A DNA stretch of 64,000 nucleotides from Micavibrio sp. UBA1850 (GCA_002338525.1 DDIM01000004.1:186001-250000), one strand, 5' to 3'; positions 16,001 to 25,752 are shown, numbered from the stretch's first letter. Numbers and translations: made by a program. The notes: a model not told the origin generated them from the letters alone.

Positions 16001-19000
16001 TTATTCAGATTTACATTTTAATCTGACGAGATCTTCGGAATTTTTTGATGATGAAAAACAAGAAGAGGGACTGGACTCAAAGGCTATTTGATTGTCCTTA
16101 TCCCCATCTAATTCCTCATATATTACCCCTAAAGGTTTGTCATTATAGTTTGCAATTTTTGTAATATTCTGTCGATTAACTCGATTAATATCGTTGCTTA
16201 CATTTGACGGCATAGTATTAGCTTGCGGAGGAGTATCATCAGCAAAAACAAATCGATTTTCCCTATCCAGAAAAACACTAGGCGGTGCGTCTATAAAATT
16301 TGAATTATAAACCTTTGTTGCTCTTAAGCCGTTGGCTATGAGTGAGTTTTGATCGGGACTATAAATAATAAATCTCCCGGTTCCTAAATCAATCGCATTG
16401 GCACCGACATTGTTTGTGAAGACACCGCCTACATTAAAAATAACGTCTCCGCCTTCGTTATTGTTAGATGCAAGTCCGTTAAGATTTAAATTAGACGCGC
16501 TATGTATGTTGATATTTCCTGCCCCGACAACCAGGCCGTCAAGCGTCACTTCATTTGCATTTATGTTAATGTTCGTGCTGTTTCCGGAGAAATCGGCATT
16601 ATGAATTGAAAAGTTATTGGCATCAGCCTGAGTGCCCAAACCAATATTTGCAAAGCCACCATTCAGATAGCCTAATTCTAAATTCGTTAAATTAAGGGCA
16701 GAGGGATCGGCCGAGCCAAGCTCAATGTTACGCGCCCCTGTTTCAGCCCTGATTTGTAGGTCACCTGTACCGGTCAAAGCTCCGGAGAAATTAATTTCTG
16801 CCGCTCTTAACTCTACATTATTTGCATTTAAATTTGCGCCATTATTACCAAACGATACCGTTCCGGAATTCGCTGAAATTAATGCATCAGAAAGCACTGA
16901 GGCCGCCTGCACACTATCCGAAATTGTTATGTCCCCGCCAGATGTTAACAAGTTGCCGTCCAACAGAAGGCTACTAGAATTTTCAAATGTAATTCCACTT
17001 GCGCTATTGCCCGGTGATAAATCTATATCACCATTAACTGTCAGAGTGGCATTGCTGGATAGGGTTAGACCTGCGTTATTTCCGCTACGCGCGGTAATAT
17101 CACTCTGAATTGAAAGTGGGTGACCGGTCGTGCTGATACTTGTAATATCGTTTAATATCCATGGCGATGACGTATTTATGTCTATAGGGCGAGCATGTGA
17201 ATATCTGATTTCGGAAAAGCCATCTTGAATCATAGATAACTCAGAATCATTGAGATATGCCCCAGTAACATTATCGCCAATACCGTTTGTGAACAGATTA
17301 AAGGTAAGCCTTCCTGTGCCTGAAATTGTATCAATTATGCTGATATTGTTATGATTATTTGTAGTCGTACTAAAAGAGACAGATGCAGAACCGAAATCTT
17401 GTGCACCATTTATATTTAAAGAACTTAAAGAACCGGTAGGGTTAATTTGCACAGCAGAACTGGCCCAGTTACTATACTGACCAAGATTAATGGCAGCATC
17501 TGTAGTTTTTAAAGTAAATTTCGGGGCATTGTTTAAATAATCAAGCTGCTGGTTTGACAGATTAATAGCCCCGGCCTGTCCATCGCCTAATCCAACGCTA
17601 ATATTTGCATTTGGGCTTAATGAAATACCTGAAAACTCATTGCCGGATGTTACGTTACCACCAAAGTAATAGTCGTCTGCGATGAAATCATATCTTTTGA
17701 ATTGGGAGTCAAATCCACCTGCGCCAATACTAATTGTCCCTGTTCCGGCATTAAAAGTATACGTGCCTATACCGCTTCCTGCAATCGTTGAAGCAACACT
17801 ATCTCGGGTGGTTATATCCCCACCTGCCGTGGTTAAATCCCCGCGCAGATAAAGCGTGTCGATATCTTGAAATAAAATGCTACCGCCCATACTACTTTGA
17901 GATAAATCAATAGCCGAGTTGATGTAAACGTTAGAGGCTGTACCACTGGACCCTTCAACAATTAATGACGCATCACTGCCCGCTGCAAAGTCTATGTTAT
18001 TTATAGAAATATCATCATTACCCTGAATACTTAGCGGGTCTAAAAATTCATAACCATTGGTATCCACATTTACATTATATCTATAAGAAACAAAATTAAG
18101 ACGTCCCCATCCGCTCCCCAAATTAGATAGCTCAGTATCCGTCAGTAAAGGCGTGGATGTATTATCCCCAATATCTATGTCATCTGTACTTGTTATCATG
18201 AAACTTGCGTTGGCATTAGAATTTGTGATCGGAGCATCCAAGTTAAGGTTCGCCGTATCTATCCTAAAATTAGAGTTCGTAGTAACATTACCACCTACCG
18301 TGACACTGCCTGATCCATAGCTTGTAAAACGCGTGTTAGCATTCCAGTTTGTTGTACCTATAGTGATGGCGCCGCCATGACGACTTCCAAAATTAAGGTA
18401 AGAAAATCCGTCTCTGATATGCGCGAGTTCAGCGCTGCTTAGGTGGGCCATGCCTGCGGCATCATCACCTAAGCCAAGGCTCACATTATTATTTGCCGCA
18501 AAGTCTAATGTCCCGGCTCCGGTTAAATCCCCCGTTATTATAAAATCAGTTGCCGCGAGCGTTAATTTATTAGCGCCTGCAGTTATACCCCCACTTCCTA
18601 TTGTGATTGTGCCCGTATCGGCGTCCAAATCAGAAACATTTGTTAATACCGTTGTACCGACACTATTCGCGATTACGATATCTCCGCCAGCTGTCGTGAT
18701 ATCAGCACCTATATTGAGGCTGTTCATATCTTCAACAGTAAAACCGCCTGTGCCAGCGCCTGCAGATAAATCGATAGCTGCATTTACATTTACGCTATCT
18801 CCATCATATGCTCTAAAGCTGAAATTACTGCCTGCAGCTGCGACAATATCATCATTAATATTTAAGACACCATCAATTGAACCGACGCTTAGAAATATAT
18901 TAAGGGGATCAGAAAACTCATAGCCGTCTGTATCAAAAGTGAGGTTTGTACTTTGCAAGTTAATAGATGCCCAGCCATCTTGAATGTGAGCAAGCTCCGC

Positions 19001-21013
19001 ATCACTGAGACCGTTTACGCCCACATCACTTCCGACACTAGAAATTCCTATCAACAGTCTTCCTGATCCGATTAGGTCTGCGTTTACTTCCAGGCTATCA
19101 TCGGCAAAGAAAGTTAAATTGTTAGCACCACTATTCTGAATACCATTGACATAGAGAGGTCGGTTGCCAGTTGAAAAACGTGCGTTATCACGCCAGGTAC
19201 GCGCTCCCACGAGGATAGAGCTCCCCCCCCAAGTCGCAGAAAAATTTATTTGACCAAAGCCGTCCTGTAAAAGATCAAGCTCTGCATTAGATAAATCTGC
19301 TTGTGTTGTTCCAATTTCACTATCACCAACACCCAAGCTCCATGAGGCTCTTGGTGTGATGAAGCTAATTTCTCCAGACCCTCTGACAACATCATTTAAA
19401 GCATAGTCACCTCCTCTTAATCTTAAGTTATGGATTCCTGCGTTCACAGTGCCCAGTTGAATACTGCTAAAACCAGCATCTAGTTCTATGTTGTTGCTTA
19501 AAACAGCTGCTGCTGCGCTTATGTCGATACCTTCAGCTGAAATGTCTGCTCCTAAATTAATAGAACCGTTGTCAGCGTCTGCGGTGAACGCGCCTGAAAT
19601 ATCAATTTCTTGGTTGACGTTTATTGTGCCACCAGATGTGGTTTTTAGGTTGAGATCCCCCGAGCCGGTAGACGTGATTGCTGCATCGACATCAATCGAA
19701 TTATTTGCTTGTAGGGTAACATTGGCATTAGCGCTTAAGCGCGTTGTAATTACATCGGCACCAATCGTACTTGTTAGGCCACTATTTTCAGAAAATAAAA
19801 TTGAATCATCGGCAAACTCAGCCGGATTCGCGCTGCCCGCAACAATATCAATATCATCAGGGTCAAGTAATAGCGTGCCAAGTTCAGCACCCTCTAAATC
19901 AATATTGCCGTTAAAATCTAGATATTGCTTGCCCGATACTTCGGCAAAGCCACCTTTATCAACACCGCTTGCCTCAATATCACCATAAAAGTAAGTGCGC
20001 TCATCAGCCCAGACAATAACCTCACCGCCATTACCTGTTCGGGTGGCGCTAGCGTTAATAACAGCCTCTTGGCTAACCAATGTGCGTGCAGAATTGGCGG
20101 TACCCTCTTCGCCCTTGCCCTGATAATCACCACCAACTTTAATACTGCCCCCACCATTAAGGCCGCTTGCATTCATTGTACCGCTCACTTTGGTGATGCC
20201 TTGATCGGCGCTAAGGACAATTCTACCACCGACTTTTGTCATAGAATGTGCTTCTACAACACCGCTATTTTCAACAATAGAGTCGACAATATTACGGGCG
20301 CGCCCTGCGGTAATGGCAACATAACCACCTTGTGCGCTAATGCGTCCTGTATTAGAGGCAAGTTTTTTTGCCTCCTCATCTGTAACCGCCACTTGGATCA
20401 GGCCATCACCCGCTAAGTCGAGCGAGAAGGTATCAGCCGCTGCCATCTGCACTTTCCCTAGTTTAGCGATGATAACGCCGTTATTTTCTACCTCTGGGGC
20501 AACAAGGCTGATGAGACCAGCCTCTTTCGCCGTCATTGTCCCATGGTTAATGATGGCCGCATCGCTTTTCCCAGCTTTTTTAAAATTATAGCGACCAGCC
20601 ATAAAATCATCATTTTCAATATCACTAGAAGAAACAGTAAGGGAGCCAACATCAACTTTTGAACCAGCGCCAAAGACAACACCATTTTGATTGAGGATCA
20701 TCACGTGTCCATTTGCCTTAACCGAGCCATCAATTTGTGATGCTTTATGATCGTGGATACGATTGAGGGTTATAGAGCCGCGGTCTGGTTGATGAAAATT
20801 AACCGCTTCGTCGGCGGCAACGTCAAAACTTGTCCAATCTATTATGGCTTTGTTAGATGATTGATGAATATCTGTCACTTTTGCGCCATGATTAATATTG
20901 GCATTACCCGCAGCCACATTCCCCCCTTCGGGACCAGCGTGTGCCTGAGCAGCCAAGCCCAACGTGAGAAGTGCGCTTGAACACAAGAAGAGATATTTTT
21001 TTACCAAGAACAT
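16001..21013 (-). CDS. Two-partner secretion exoprotein (TpsA), HMW-like filamentous adhesin
   Basis: 1670 residues. A signal peptide (1-26) precedes a TPS secretion domain (about 27-290), recognised by VFGAGSKVDVGSLTVSSSDI, NHGTMTAKEAGLISLVAP and the early GGNVAAGNANI. Near residue 385 is GTLLLDPDDIDI, a block shared with the HMW1/FHA group. The rest is Asn/Gly/Ser-rich beta-helix sequence made of long tandem modules, with one RGD (LYLRGDLTTAGG). The mature protein has only two cysteines, C1652 and C1667, at its very end. Such a pair in Haemophilus HMW1 keeps the adhesin on its transporter. No toxin domain or VENN motif follows, so it is not a CdiA. Its partner TpsB is divergent, 175 nt away. 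Confidence 0.9.
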   Translation of the reverse strand: MFLVKKYLFLCSSALLTLGLAAQAHAGPEGGNVAAGNANINHGAKVTDIHQSSNKAIIDWTSFDVAADEAVNFHQPDRGSITLNRIHDHKASQIDGSVKANGHVMILNQNGVVFGAGSKVDVGSLTVSSSDIENDDFMAGRYNFKKAGKSDAAIINHGTMTAKEAGLISLVAPEVENNGVIIAKLGKVQMAAADTFSLDLAGDGLIQVAVTDEEAKKLASNTGRISAQGGYVAITAGRARNIVDSIVENSGVVEAHSMTKVGGRIVLSADQGITKVSGTMNASGLNGGGSIKVGGDYQGKGEEGTANSARTLVSQEAVINASATRTGNGGEVIVWADERTYFYGDIEASGVDKGGFAEVSGKQYLDFNGNIDLEGAELGTLLLDPDDIDIVAGSANPAEFADDSILFSENSGLTSTIGADVITTRLSANANVTLQANNSIDVDAAITSTGSGDLNLKTTSGGTINVNQEIDISGAFTADADNGSINLGADISAEGIDISAAAAVLSNNIELDAGFSSIQLGTVNAGIHNLRLRGGDYALNDVVRGSGEISFITPRASWSLGVGDSEIGTTQADLSNAELDLLQDGFGQINFSATWGGSSILVGARTWRDNARFSTGNRPLYVNGIQNSGANNLTFFADDSLEVNADLIGSGRLLIGISSVGSDVGVNGLSDAELAHIQDGWASINLQSTNLTFDTDGYEFSDPLNIFLSVGSIDGVLNINDDIVAAAGSNFSFRAYDGDSVNVNAAIDLSAGAGTGGFTVEDMNSLNIGADITTAGGDIVIANSVGTTVLTNVSDLDADTGTITIGSGGITAGANKLTLAATDFIITGDLTGAGTLDFAANNNVSLGLGDDAAGMAHLSSAELAHIRDGFSYLNFGSRHGGAITIGTTNWNANTRFTSYGSGSVTVGGNVTTNSNFRIDTANLNLDAPITNSNANASFMITSTDDIDIGDNTSTPLLTDTELSNLGSGWGRLNFVSYRYNVNVDTNGYEFLDPLSIQGNDDISINNIDFAAGSDASLIVEGSSGTASNVYINSAIDLSQSSMGGSILFQDIDTLYLRGDLTTAGGDITTRDSVASTIAGSGIGTYTFNAGTGTISIGAGGFDSQFKRYDFIADDYYFGGNVTSGNEFSGISLSPNANISVGLGDGQAGAINLSNQQLDYLNNAPKFTLKTTDAAINLGQYSNWASSAVQINPTGSLSSLNINGAQDFGSASVSFSTTTNNHNNISIIDTISGTGRLTFNLFTNGIGDNVTGAYLNDSELSMIQDGFSEIRYSHARPIDINTSSPWILNDITSISTTGHPLSIQSDITARSGNNAGLTLSSNATLTVNGDIDLSPGNSASGITFENSSSLLLDGNLLTSGGDITISDSVQAASVLSDALISANSGTVSFGNNGANLNANNVELRAAEINFSGALTGTGDLQIRAETGARNIELGSADPSALNLTNLELGYLNGGFANIGLGTQADANNFSIHNADFSGNSTNININANEVTLDGLVVGAGNINIHSASNLNLNGLASNNNEGGDVIFNVGGVFTNNVGANAIDLGTGRFIIYSPDQNSLIANGLRATKVYNSNFIDAPPSVFLDRENRFVFADDTPPQANTMPSNVSNDINRVNRQNITKIANYNDKPLGVIYEELDGDKDNQIAFESSPSSCFSSSKNSEDLVRLKCKSE
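16680..19280 (-). repeat. Three ~290-residue tandem modules in the TpsA beta-helix
   Basis: The phrase (S/T)AGGDI..(N/R/D)SV recurs at 18686, 17822 and 16937 (spacing 864 and 885 bp), each time after IDLS and a GG-turn. A second phrase, LSxxELxxIQDGF, recurs seven times near 19275, 18985, 18430, 18125, 17540, 17230 and 16680, with spacings that alternate between about 300 and about 560 bp. Together these define three diverged copies of one module of 288-295 residues plus a partial copy. DNA identity between copies looks low, so the duplications are old. Confidence 0.75.
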
Positions 21014-21188
21014 AAGAGTATTTTACGAAAATTTTATTAAATATATGTGAATAGATGCAATAAAAGCTAAATGGAGGGTATCACATGCTATGGTGATCGT
21101 AACATAATTTTGTTATATATATTTAGTATTCGTATTAAAAATCAGTTAATTGTTCTTATAATAGGAAGCAATAAATCCCAGTATCCGT
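21014..21188. promoter_or_regulatory. Shared control region of the divergent tpsA and tpsB genes
   Basis: A 175-bp AT-rich gap between two start codons that face away from each other. It contains ATCAC (21080-21084) and GTGAT (21093-21097), an inverted repeat with an 8-bp spacer that could be an operator. An A/T-rich block (21100-21130) holds several TATATAT-like -10 candidates. No strong -35 element or Shine-Dalgarno sequence is clear for either gene. Confidence 0.4.
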
Positions 21189-22922
21189 ATGAGAATCAAC
21201 ATTCTTAGAAAAGCATTAAAAATAAACTCCGGTGCATTACTTATTGCGACAAGTAGCTTACTTCTTGCAAACTATGGCTATGCACAAAGCCTTCCTGCCC
21301 AGCTACCGGGGTCTGCCGATCCGGCCAGAATTAATCAAAGGATGCAACAAGACACCCTAAATAAAGAGCAAAAGATCATTGGAATAACACCCGATGAAAC
21401 CAGCCAAGACATTCCAAATGCTTCAAATGGCTTTATTCTTAAAGACATAAAAATTGTTGGAATGAGTGTCTTTACACAAAACGAATTACAACCCTTGCTT
21501 GACAAATATATAAACAAAGAGGCTGACCTCAACGTTTTAAATCATCTCGCAAAACGCATAACCGCTCTTTATAGGCAAGAAGGCTATTTTATTTCACGTG
21601 CAATAATACCCGAGCAAGAAGTAACAGAAGACGGGGCTATTACAATCCAAGTGATAGAGGGGCGCGTAAACAACGTTATTATCGATGATCCTGAAAACTT
21701 ACTATCTTCAGATCGTTTGGGAACGGTCGAAAAAACAGCAGAATATATAGAAAAAAGCGCGCCACTTCATGGCCCAACCATCGAGAGATATTTACTACAA
21801 CTAAACGACTCATCGGGCATTTTTGTACAAAGCCTTTTGAGCGCGCCAGATGATGAAAATGCAAAACCTGGCAGCGTCGATATGCTCTTGAAGGTGCAAA
21901 GTACGCCCGCTCAGGTGCTTGTTTCATATGATAATCATGGATCTAGATTTGTTGGGCCCCACCAGTTTGGAGCCCTTTGGAGCGGCGGGAACCTATTGAC
22001 CACTATGGACAGTGCGAGCATACAAATAGGATCAACCATACCAATGAGTGAAGTGACTTTTGTATCGGCTCTATACACGCTTCCTTTGTCAGCATCAGGG
22101 CTCAACGCCTTTAGTCGGTTTTCCTACTCAAATTCAGAACCTGGATATACCCTTGAAGCCCTAGAGGTAGAAAGCGATTCTACATCAGCAGAGGTGGGAA
22201 TGAGTTATCCATTAGTAAGAAATCGAGGAACTAGTTTGGATATTTCAGGCTCATTAAATATGCAAAACAGCGCTACGGAGTTTCTAGACGAAGAGCTTAT
22301 TGACGATAAAGTTCGCTACATCAAAACAGCCCTTAACTACCAAGAAAAAGATCTCAATCTTGACCTCGAGCTTAGGAAAGGATTGGATATATTTTCAGCT
22401 ACAAAAACAGGAAGTGACAACCTATCCAGAAATCAGGGCAGAAGCGATTTCTTTAGCGCACAAGCAGGTGTAGAGCACACAAAGGATATTGGTAAAAGCT
22501 TTGCACTAGAGAGCAAAGCAGATGCTCAATTTGCGCCTCACCCCCTCTTATCATCTCAAGAGTTCGGGTATGGCGGCGTTAATTACGGGAGAGCCTATGA
22601 TCCATCTGAAATTACGGGCGACAGCGGCATGAGGGTTGCGCTGGAGGCGCAGTATCGTGGCGTTGAAAATTTAAAAATAACCAAAAAACCACTTTCCTTG
22701 ACGCCTTTTGCCTTCTACGACATCGGCAAGGTTTGGAACCAAGAGCAAAATATAAAACCTCAATCCGCAGCATCAACCGGCTTTGGTCTTCATTACAACT
22801 ATAATAACCAATTATACGGCACCGTTCAGGCGGCATGGGCACTTACAAAAGATGTCGCAACACCAATAATGAACAACCAAAACAGTCCTAGAATTTTATT
22901 TTCAGTCAGCTCATACTTCTAA
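21189..22922 (+). CDS. Two-partner secretion outer-membrane transporter (TpsB, ShlB/FhaC/HecB family)
   Basis: A 577-residue Omp85-superfamily barrel that exports the TpsA partner. It has a signal peptide of about 32 residues (ending YGYAQ), then a linker, POTRA1 (about 72-152; FILKDIKIVGMSVFTQNEL, ending IQVIEGRVNNVII), POTRA2 (about 153-235; ending LLKVQSTPAQVLVSYDNHG) and a beta-barrel to the C-terminus. The conserved loop-6 motif of the family appears as YGRAYDPSEITGDSG near residue 465. The last residue is Phe, the usual barrel-assembly signal. Most tps loci are tpsB-tpsA operons; this one is divergent. Confidence 0.92.
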   Translation: MRINILRKALKINSGALLIATSSLLLANYGYAQSLPAQLPGSADPARINQRMQQDTLNKEQKIIGITPDETSQDIPNASNGFILKDIKIVGMSVFTQNELQPLLDKYINKEADLNVLNHLAKRITALYRQEGYFISRAIIPEQEVTEDGAITIQVIEGRVNNVIIDDPENLLSSDRLGTVEKTAEYIEKSAPLHGPTIERYLLQLNDSSGIFVQSLLSAPDDENAKPGSVDMLLKVQSTPAQVLVSYDNHGSRFVGPHQFGALWSGGNLLTTMDSASIQIGSTIPMSEVTFVSALYTLPLSASGLNAFSRFSYSNSEPGYTLEALEVESDSTSAEVGMSYPLVRNRGTSLDISGSLNMQNSATEFLDEELIDDKVRYIKTALNYQEKDLNLDLELRKGLDIFSATKTGSDNLSRNQGRSDFFSAQAGVEHTKDIGKSFALESKADAQFAPHPLLSSQEFGYGGVNYGRAYDPSEITGDSGMRVALEAQYRGVENLKITKKPLSLTPFAFYDIGKVWNQEQNIKPQSAASTGFGLHYNYNNQLYGTVQAAWALTKDVATPIMNNQNSPRILFSVSSYF

Positions 22923-22955
22923 AATGAAGTCTTAGGCCTTACAGCTTCATTATTA
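22923..22955 (+). terminator. Possible terminator after tpsB
   Basis: AATGAAG (22923-22929) pairs with CTTCATT (22945-22951) right after the stop codon. The tail ATTATTC is only weakly T-rich, so termination would be partial. Confidence 0.4.
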
Positions 22956-23192
22956 TTCACTAACGATGATCATTTCTGCTTTTTCGATCTGTATACATCA
23001 AAACGCGGTTCAATAAATTCAGTCTACCCCATGTTGTGATTTCACGCATTTATGAAGAATTAAGCAGGCAAAAAATAAGATAAGAACTGCCAAATATGTA
23101 AATAATTACCACAACACAAGTTTTTTCTAGCATATTTTGTGCTTTCCCTGTACATAGGCACGTGAAAGTAACAAATAACCAAGAGTGCCAAC

Positions 23193-25013
23193 ATGACACA
23201 AGAGCTAAGAAACATCGCGATTATCGCCCACGTTGACCATGGGAAAACAACCCTGATCGACTCTATCCTACAACAAAGCGGGACGTTCCGTGACAACCAA
23301 AAAGTTGACGAACGTGTCATGGATTCAAACGATCTTGAAAAAGAACGTGGGATTACCATTCTTGCCAAATGTACGGCTGTTCACTGGAAAGACAAAAAAA
23401 TCAACATCATCGACACACCAGGCCACGCTGACTTTGGTGGAGAGGTTGAGCGCGTCTTGAACATGGCAGATGGTGTGATTTTGCTAACTGACTCTGCAGA
23501 AGGCCCTCTACCACAAACAAAATTCGTTCTTGGCAAAGCCTTGAAACAAGGCATGCGTCCGATCGTCGTGATTAACAAAATTGACCGTGGCGATGCCCGT
23601 CCTGATGAAGTTCTTGATGAAGTGTTTGACCTTTTCGTCTCTTTGGATGCAACAGAAGAACAACTCGACTTCCCAATTATGTACGCATCAGGCCGTGATG
23701 GCTGGTGTACTGATGATTTGGAAAATGGCGCACGCGAGAGCTTGACACCATTGCTAGACTTGGTCGTGGATCACGTACCGGCACCAAAAGTTGAAAAAGA
23801 TGCTCCATTTACATTCTTGTCTACATTGCTTCAATCTGACCCGTTCTTAGGGCGTATCTTAACAGGACGTATCACATCAGGTGTTGCAAAAACAAACATG
23901 AACGTAAAGGCTCTAAGCCTCGATGGAAAAACAGTTGAAACATTCCGTCTTACAAAACTACTTACATTTATGGGTGTTGACCGTGTACCAGTTGAAAGTG
24001 CACAAGCCGGAGATATCGTATGTGTAGCGGGTATGCAAAAAACATCTGTGTCTGACACAATTTGTGACCCTCAAGTCGATACGCCGATTGACTCGCAGCC
24101 AGTGGATCCCCCAACAATGGCGGTAACGATTGCTGTTAACGACTCACCATTGGCGGGCACAGAAGGTAAAAAACTAACATCAACAATGATCCGTGATCGT
24201 TTGATGGCCGAAGCTGAAACAAACGTTGCGATTAAAGTATCTGAAACAGATGGTAAAGATGCTTTTGAACTTGCAGGTCGTGGAGAGCTTCAACTTGGTG
24301 TTCTTATCGAGACAATGCGCCGTGAAGGTTTCGAATTATCTGTATCACGTCCACGTGTTTTGATTAAAACCGTTGATGGTGAAAAACAGGAACCATACGA
24401 AGAAGTCATCGTTGACGTTGATGAAGAATACACAGGCGCTGTGATCGAAAAAATGACTGACCGCAAGGCCGAGCTACAAGACATGCGCCCATCAGGTGCT
24501 GGTAAGACAAGAATTACATTCTTAGCGCCTTCTCGTGGTTTGATCGGATACCAGTCACAGTTTTTGACTGATACACGCGGAACAGGGCTTATGAACCGTT
24601 TGTTCCATTCTTATGGCCCATACAAGGGAGATATTGGTGGACGTCACTATGGCGCGCTGATTTCAACTGATAAAGGTGAAACAGTACCTTACGCTTTGTT
24701 CAACCTACAAAGCCGCGGCACAATGTTCGTAGGACCTGCTGAAAAAGTTTACCAAGGCATGATCGTTGGTGAAAACTCTCGTGATAACGATTTGGATATC
24801 AACGTTTTGAAGGGTAAAAAATTGACAAACGTCCGTGCTTCAGGAACGGATGAGGCTGTTATTTTGACACCGCCTAAAAAGATGAGCCTAGAAGAGCTAA
24901 TGTCTTATATCAATGAAGATGAATTGGTGGAAGTTACACCGCTTAATCTTCGTTTGAGAAAAGTTCATCTTTTGCCTTCAGACAGAAAAATTGCCTCTAA
25001 AAAAGTAGGCTAG
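23193..25013 (+). CDS. typA: Ribosome-associated translational GTPase TypA/BipA
   Basis: A 606-residue GTPase that binds the ribosome and helps late 50S assembly and stress or cold growth. G1 is AHVDHGKTTL at residues 11-20, G2 is RGITI, G3 DTPGHADFGGEVERVL, and G4 NKIDR. Domains II and III follow, then the BipA-specific C-terminal part with TGLMNRLFHSYGPYKGDI and RLRKVHLLPSDRKIASKK. Length and motifs are complete. 270 nt separate it from tpsB; that gap holds no further gene that I can support. Confidence 0.98.
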   Translation: MTQELRNIAIIAHVDHGKTTLIDSILQQSGTFRDNQKVDERVMDSNDLEKERGITILAKCTAVHWKDKKINIIDTPGHADFGGEVERVLNMADGVILLTDSAEGPLPQTKFVLGKALKQGMRPIVVINKIDRGDARPDEVLDEVFDLFVSLDATEEQLDFPIMYASGRDGWCTDDLENGARESLTPLLDLVVDHVPAPKVEKDAPFTFLSTLLQSDPFLGRILTGRITSGVAKTNMNVKALSLDGKTVETFRLTKLLTFMGVDRVPVESAQAGDIVCVAGMQKTSVSDTICDPQVDTPIDSQPVDPPTMAVTIAVNDSPLAGTEGKKLTSTMIRDRLMAEAETNVAIKVSETDGKDAFELAGRGELQLGVLIETMRREGFELSVSRPRVLIKTVDGEKQEPYEEVIVDVDEEYTGAVIEKMTDRKAELQDMRPSGAGKTRITFLAPSRGLIGYQSQFLTDTRGTGLMNRLFHSYGPYKGDIGGRHYGALISTDKGETVPYALFNLQSRGTMFVGPAEKVYQGMIVGENSRDNDLDINVLKGKKLTNVRASGTDEAVILTPPKKMSLEELMSYINEDELVEVTPLNLRLRKVHLLPSDRKIASKKVG

Positions 25014-25036
25014 TCCAAGTTATCTTGAACAATGCT

Positions 25037-25060
25037 ATGCCCCGTGGTTTAATGGGGCAT
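25037..25060 (+). promoter_or_regulatory. Hairpin covering the start codon of the gene at 25059
   Basis: ATGCCCC (25037-25043) is the exact reverse complement of GGGGCAT (25054-25060), with a 10-nt loop. The 3' arm contains the only G-rich stretch before the ATG at 25059 and two bases of the ATG itself, so a folded mRNA would hide the start. No T-run follows, so it is not a standard terminator for typA. Confidence 0.45.
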
Positions 25061-25742
25061 GGCGAAATTACCAAACCAAAATTCACATAAAGAAAACACA
25101 GCGCAAAAATCGCAAACAACTGCGAAAATTGTATCTGTGATCGAAAAAATTCCATACAAATTCTGGGTGATTTTTACACTCGCCATGTGCGCTGGATTGT
25201 TTAGCATTTTTATAATGCAAGCCTACGGCATGCTGGGATCAAAAACGACAAAAAGCAATTATCCGCTATACGAAAGAACCCAGGAAATACTTTCCGAAAA
25301 ACAGCCTGAGTTTATCGAAAACGTTACAGGCTCATGGTATCTAAAAAAAGATGCCGTTGAGATGCTTCTTGAGCTCTATGATGATGGATATTTCCAGTGG
25401 CATATCATAGATTTAAATAACAAATATATTAAGCTATTTGGCGCTGGGCTCTATGCAATTGACGAGCAAGACCGCCTTTTATTTTCACAAAGACAAGATT
25501 TAGGCCTGCCATTTGACCCGCAATCTCCCGCAACACGAGTAAGCCATATTGATTTATTGGAAACGCCATTTACGTTTTCTATCAATGCGCAAAAAGATAT
25601 GTCGAAATTAATGTATGTGAATGTACCAGATGCGGCGGAGGCGACACCGCGTGTGCGAGCGCTTCTGAAAACACTCGCAGGCCAACAAGAGTATTTTATC
25701 TTGCGTTATTTAGGGGCTCCCGCTTTACGCGAGAATAGATGA
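25059..25742 (+). CDS. Unknown single-pass membrane protein
   Basis: I do not recognise this 227-residue protein. A polar N-terminal tail of about 33 residues precedes one membrane pass (FWVIFTLAMCAGLFSIFIMQAY, about 34-55). The remaining 170 residues should be periplasmic and include a mixed alpha/beta segment with ENVTGSWYLKKDAVEMLLELYDDGYFQW. It lies 45 nt after typA and 10 nt before mutM, so it may share their transcript. The start codon is inside a perfect 7-bp hairpin, which suggests low or regulated translation. Confidence 0.55.
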   Translation: MAKLPNQNSHKENTAQKSQTTAKIVSVIEKIPYKFWVIFTLAMCAGLFSIFIMQAYGMLGSKTTKSNYPLYERTQEILSEKQPEFIENVTGSWYLKKDAVEMLLELYDDGYFQWHIIDLNNKYIKLFGAGLYAIDEQDRLLFSQRQDLGLPFDPQSPATRVSHIDLLETPFTFSINAQKDMSKLMYVNVPDAAEATPRVRALLKTLAGQQEYFILRYLGAPALRENR

Positions 25743-25752
25743 AAGAGCGCAC

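Noticed and set aside
16398..20591. Long open frames on the plus strand inside tpsA (for example 18450-18923 and 19488-19988)
   Set aside because: They mirror the repetitive Ala/Ser/Val-rich minus-strand gene, have no start signals or domains, and overlap fully with a well-supported gene.
20900..20950. LapG-type cleavage site (VAAG) in TpsA that would link it to the protease at 4789
   Set aside because: GGNVAAGNANI is a normal part of the TPS secretion domain, and LapG substrates are RTX-type adhesins; the match is probably chance.
16001..21013. CdiA-type contact-dependent toxin
   Set aside because: There is no VENN motif, no C-terminal toxin domain and no small immunity gene downstream; the end is a cysteine pair typical of retained adhesins.
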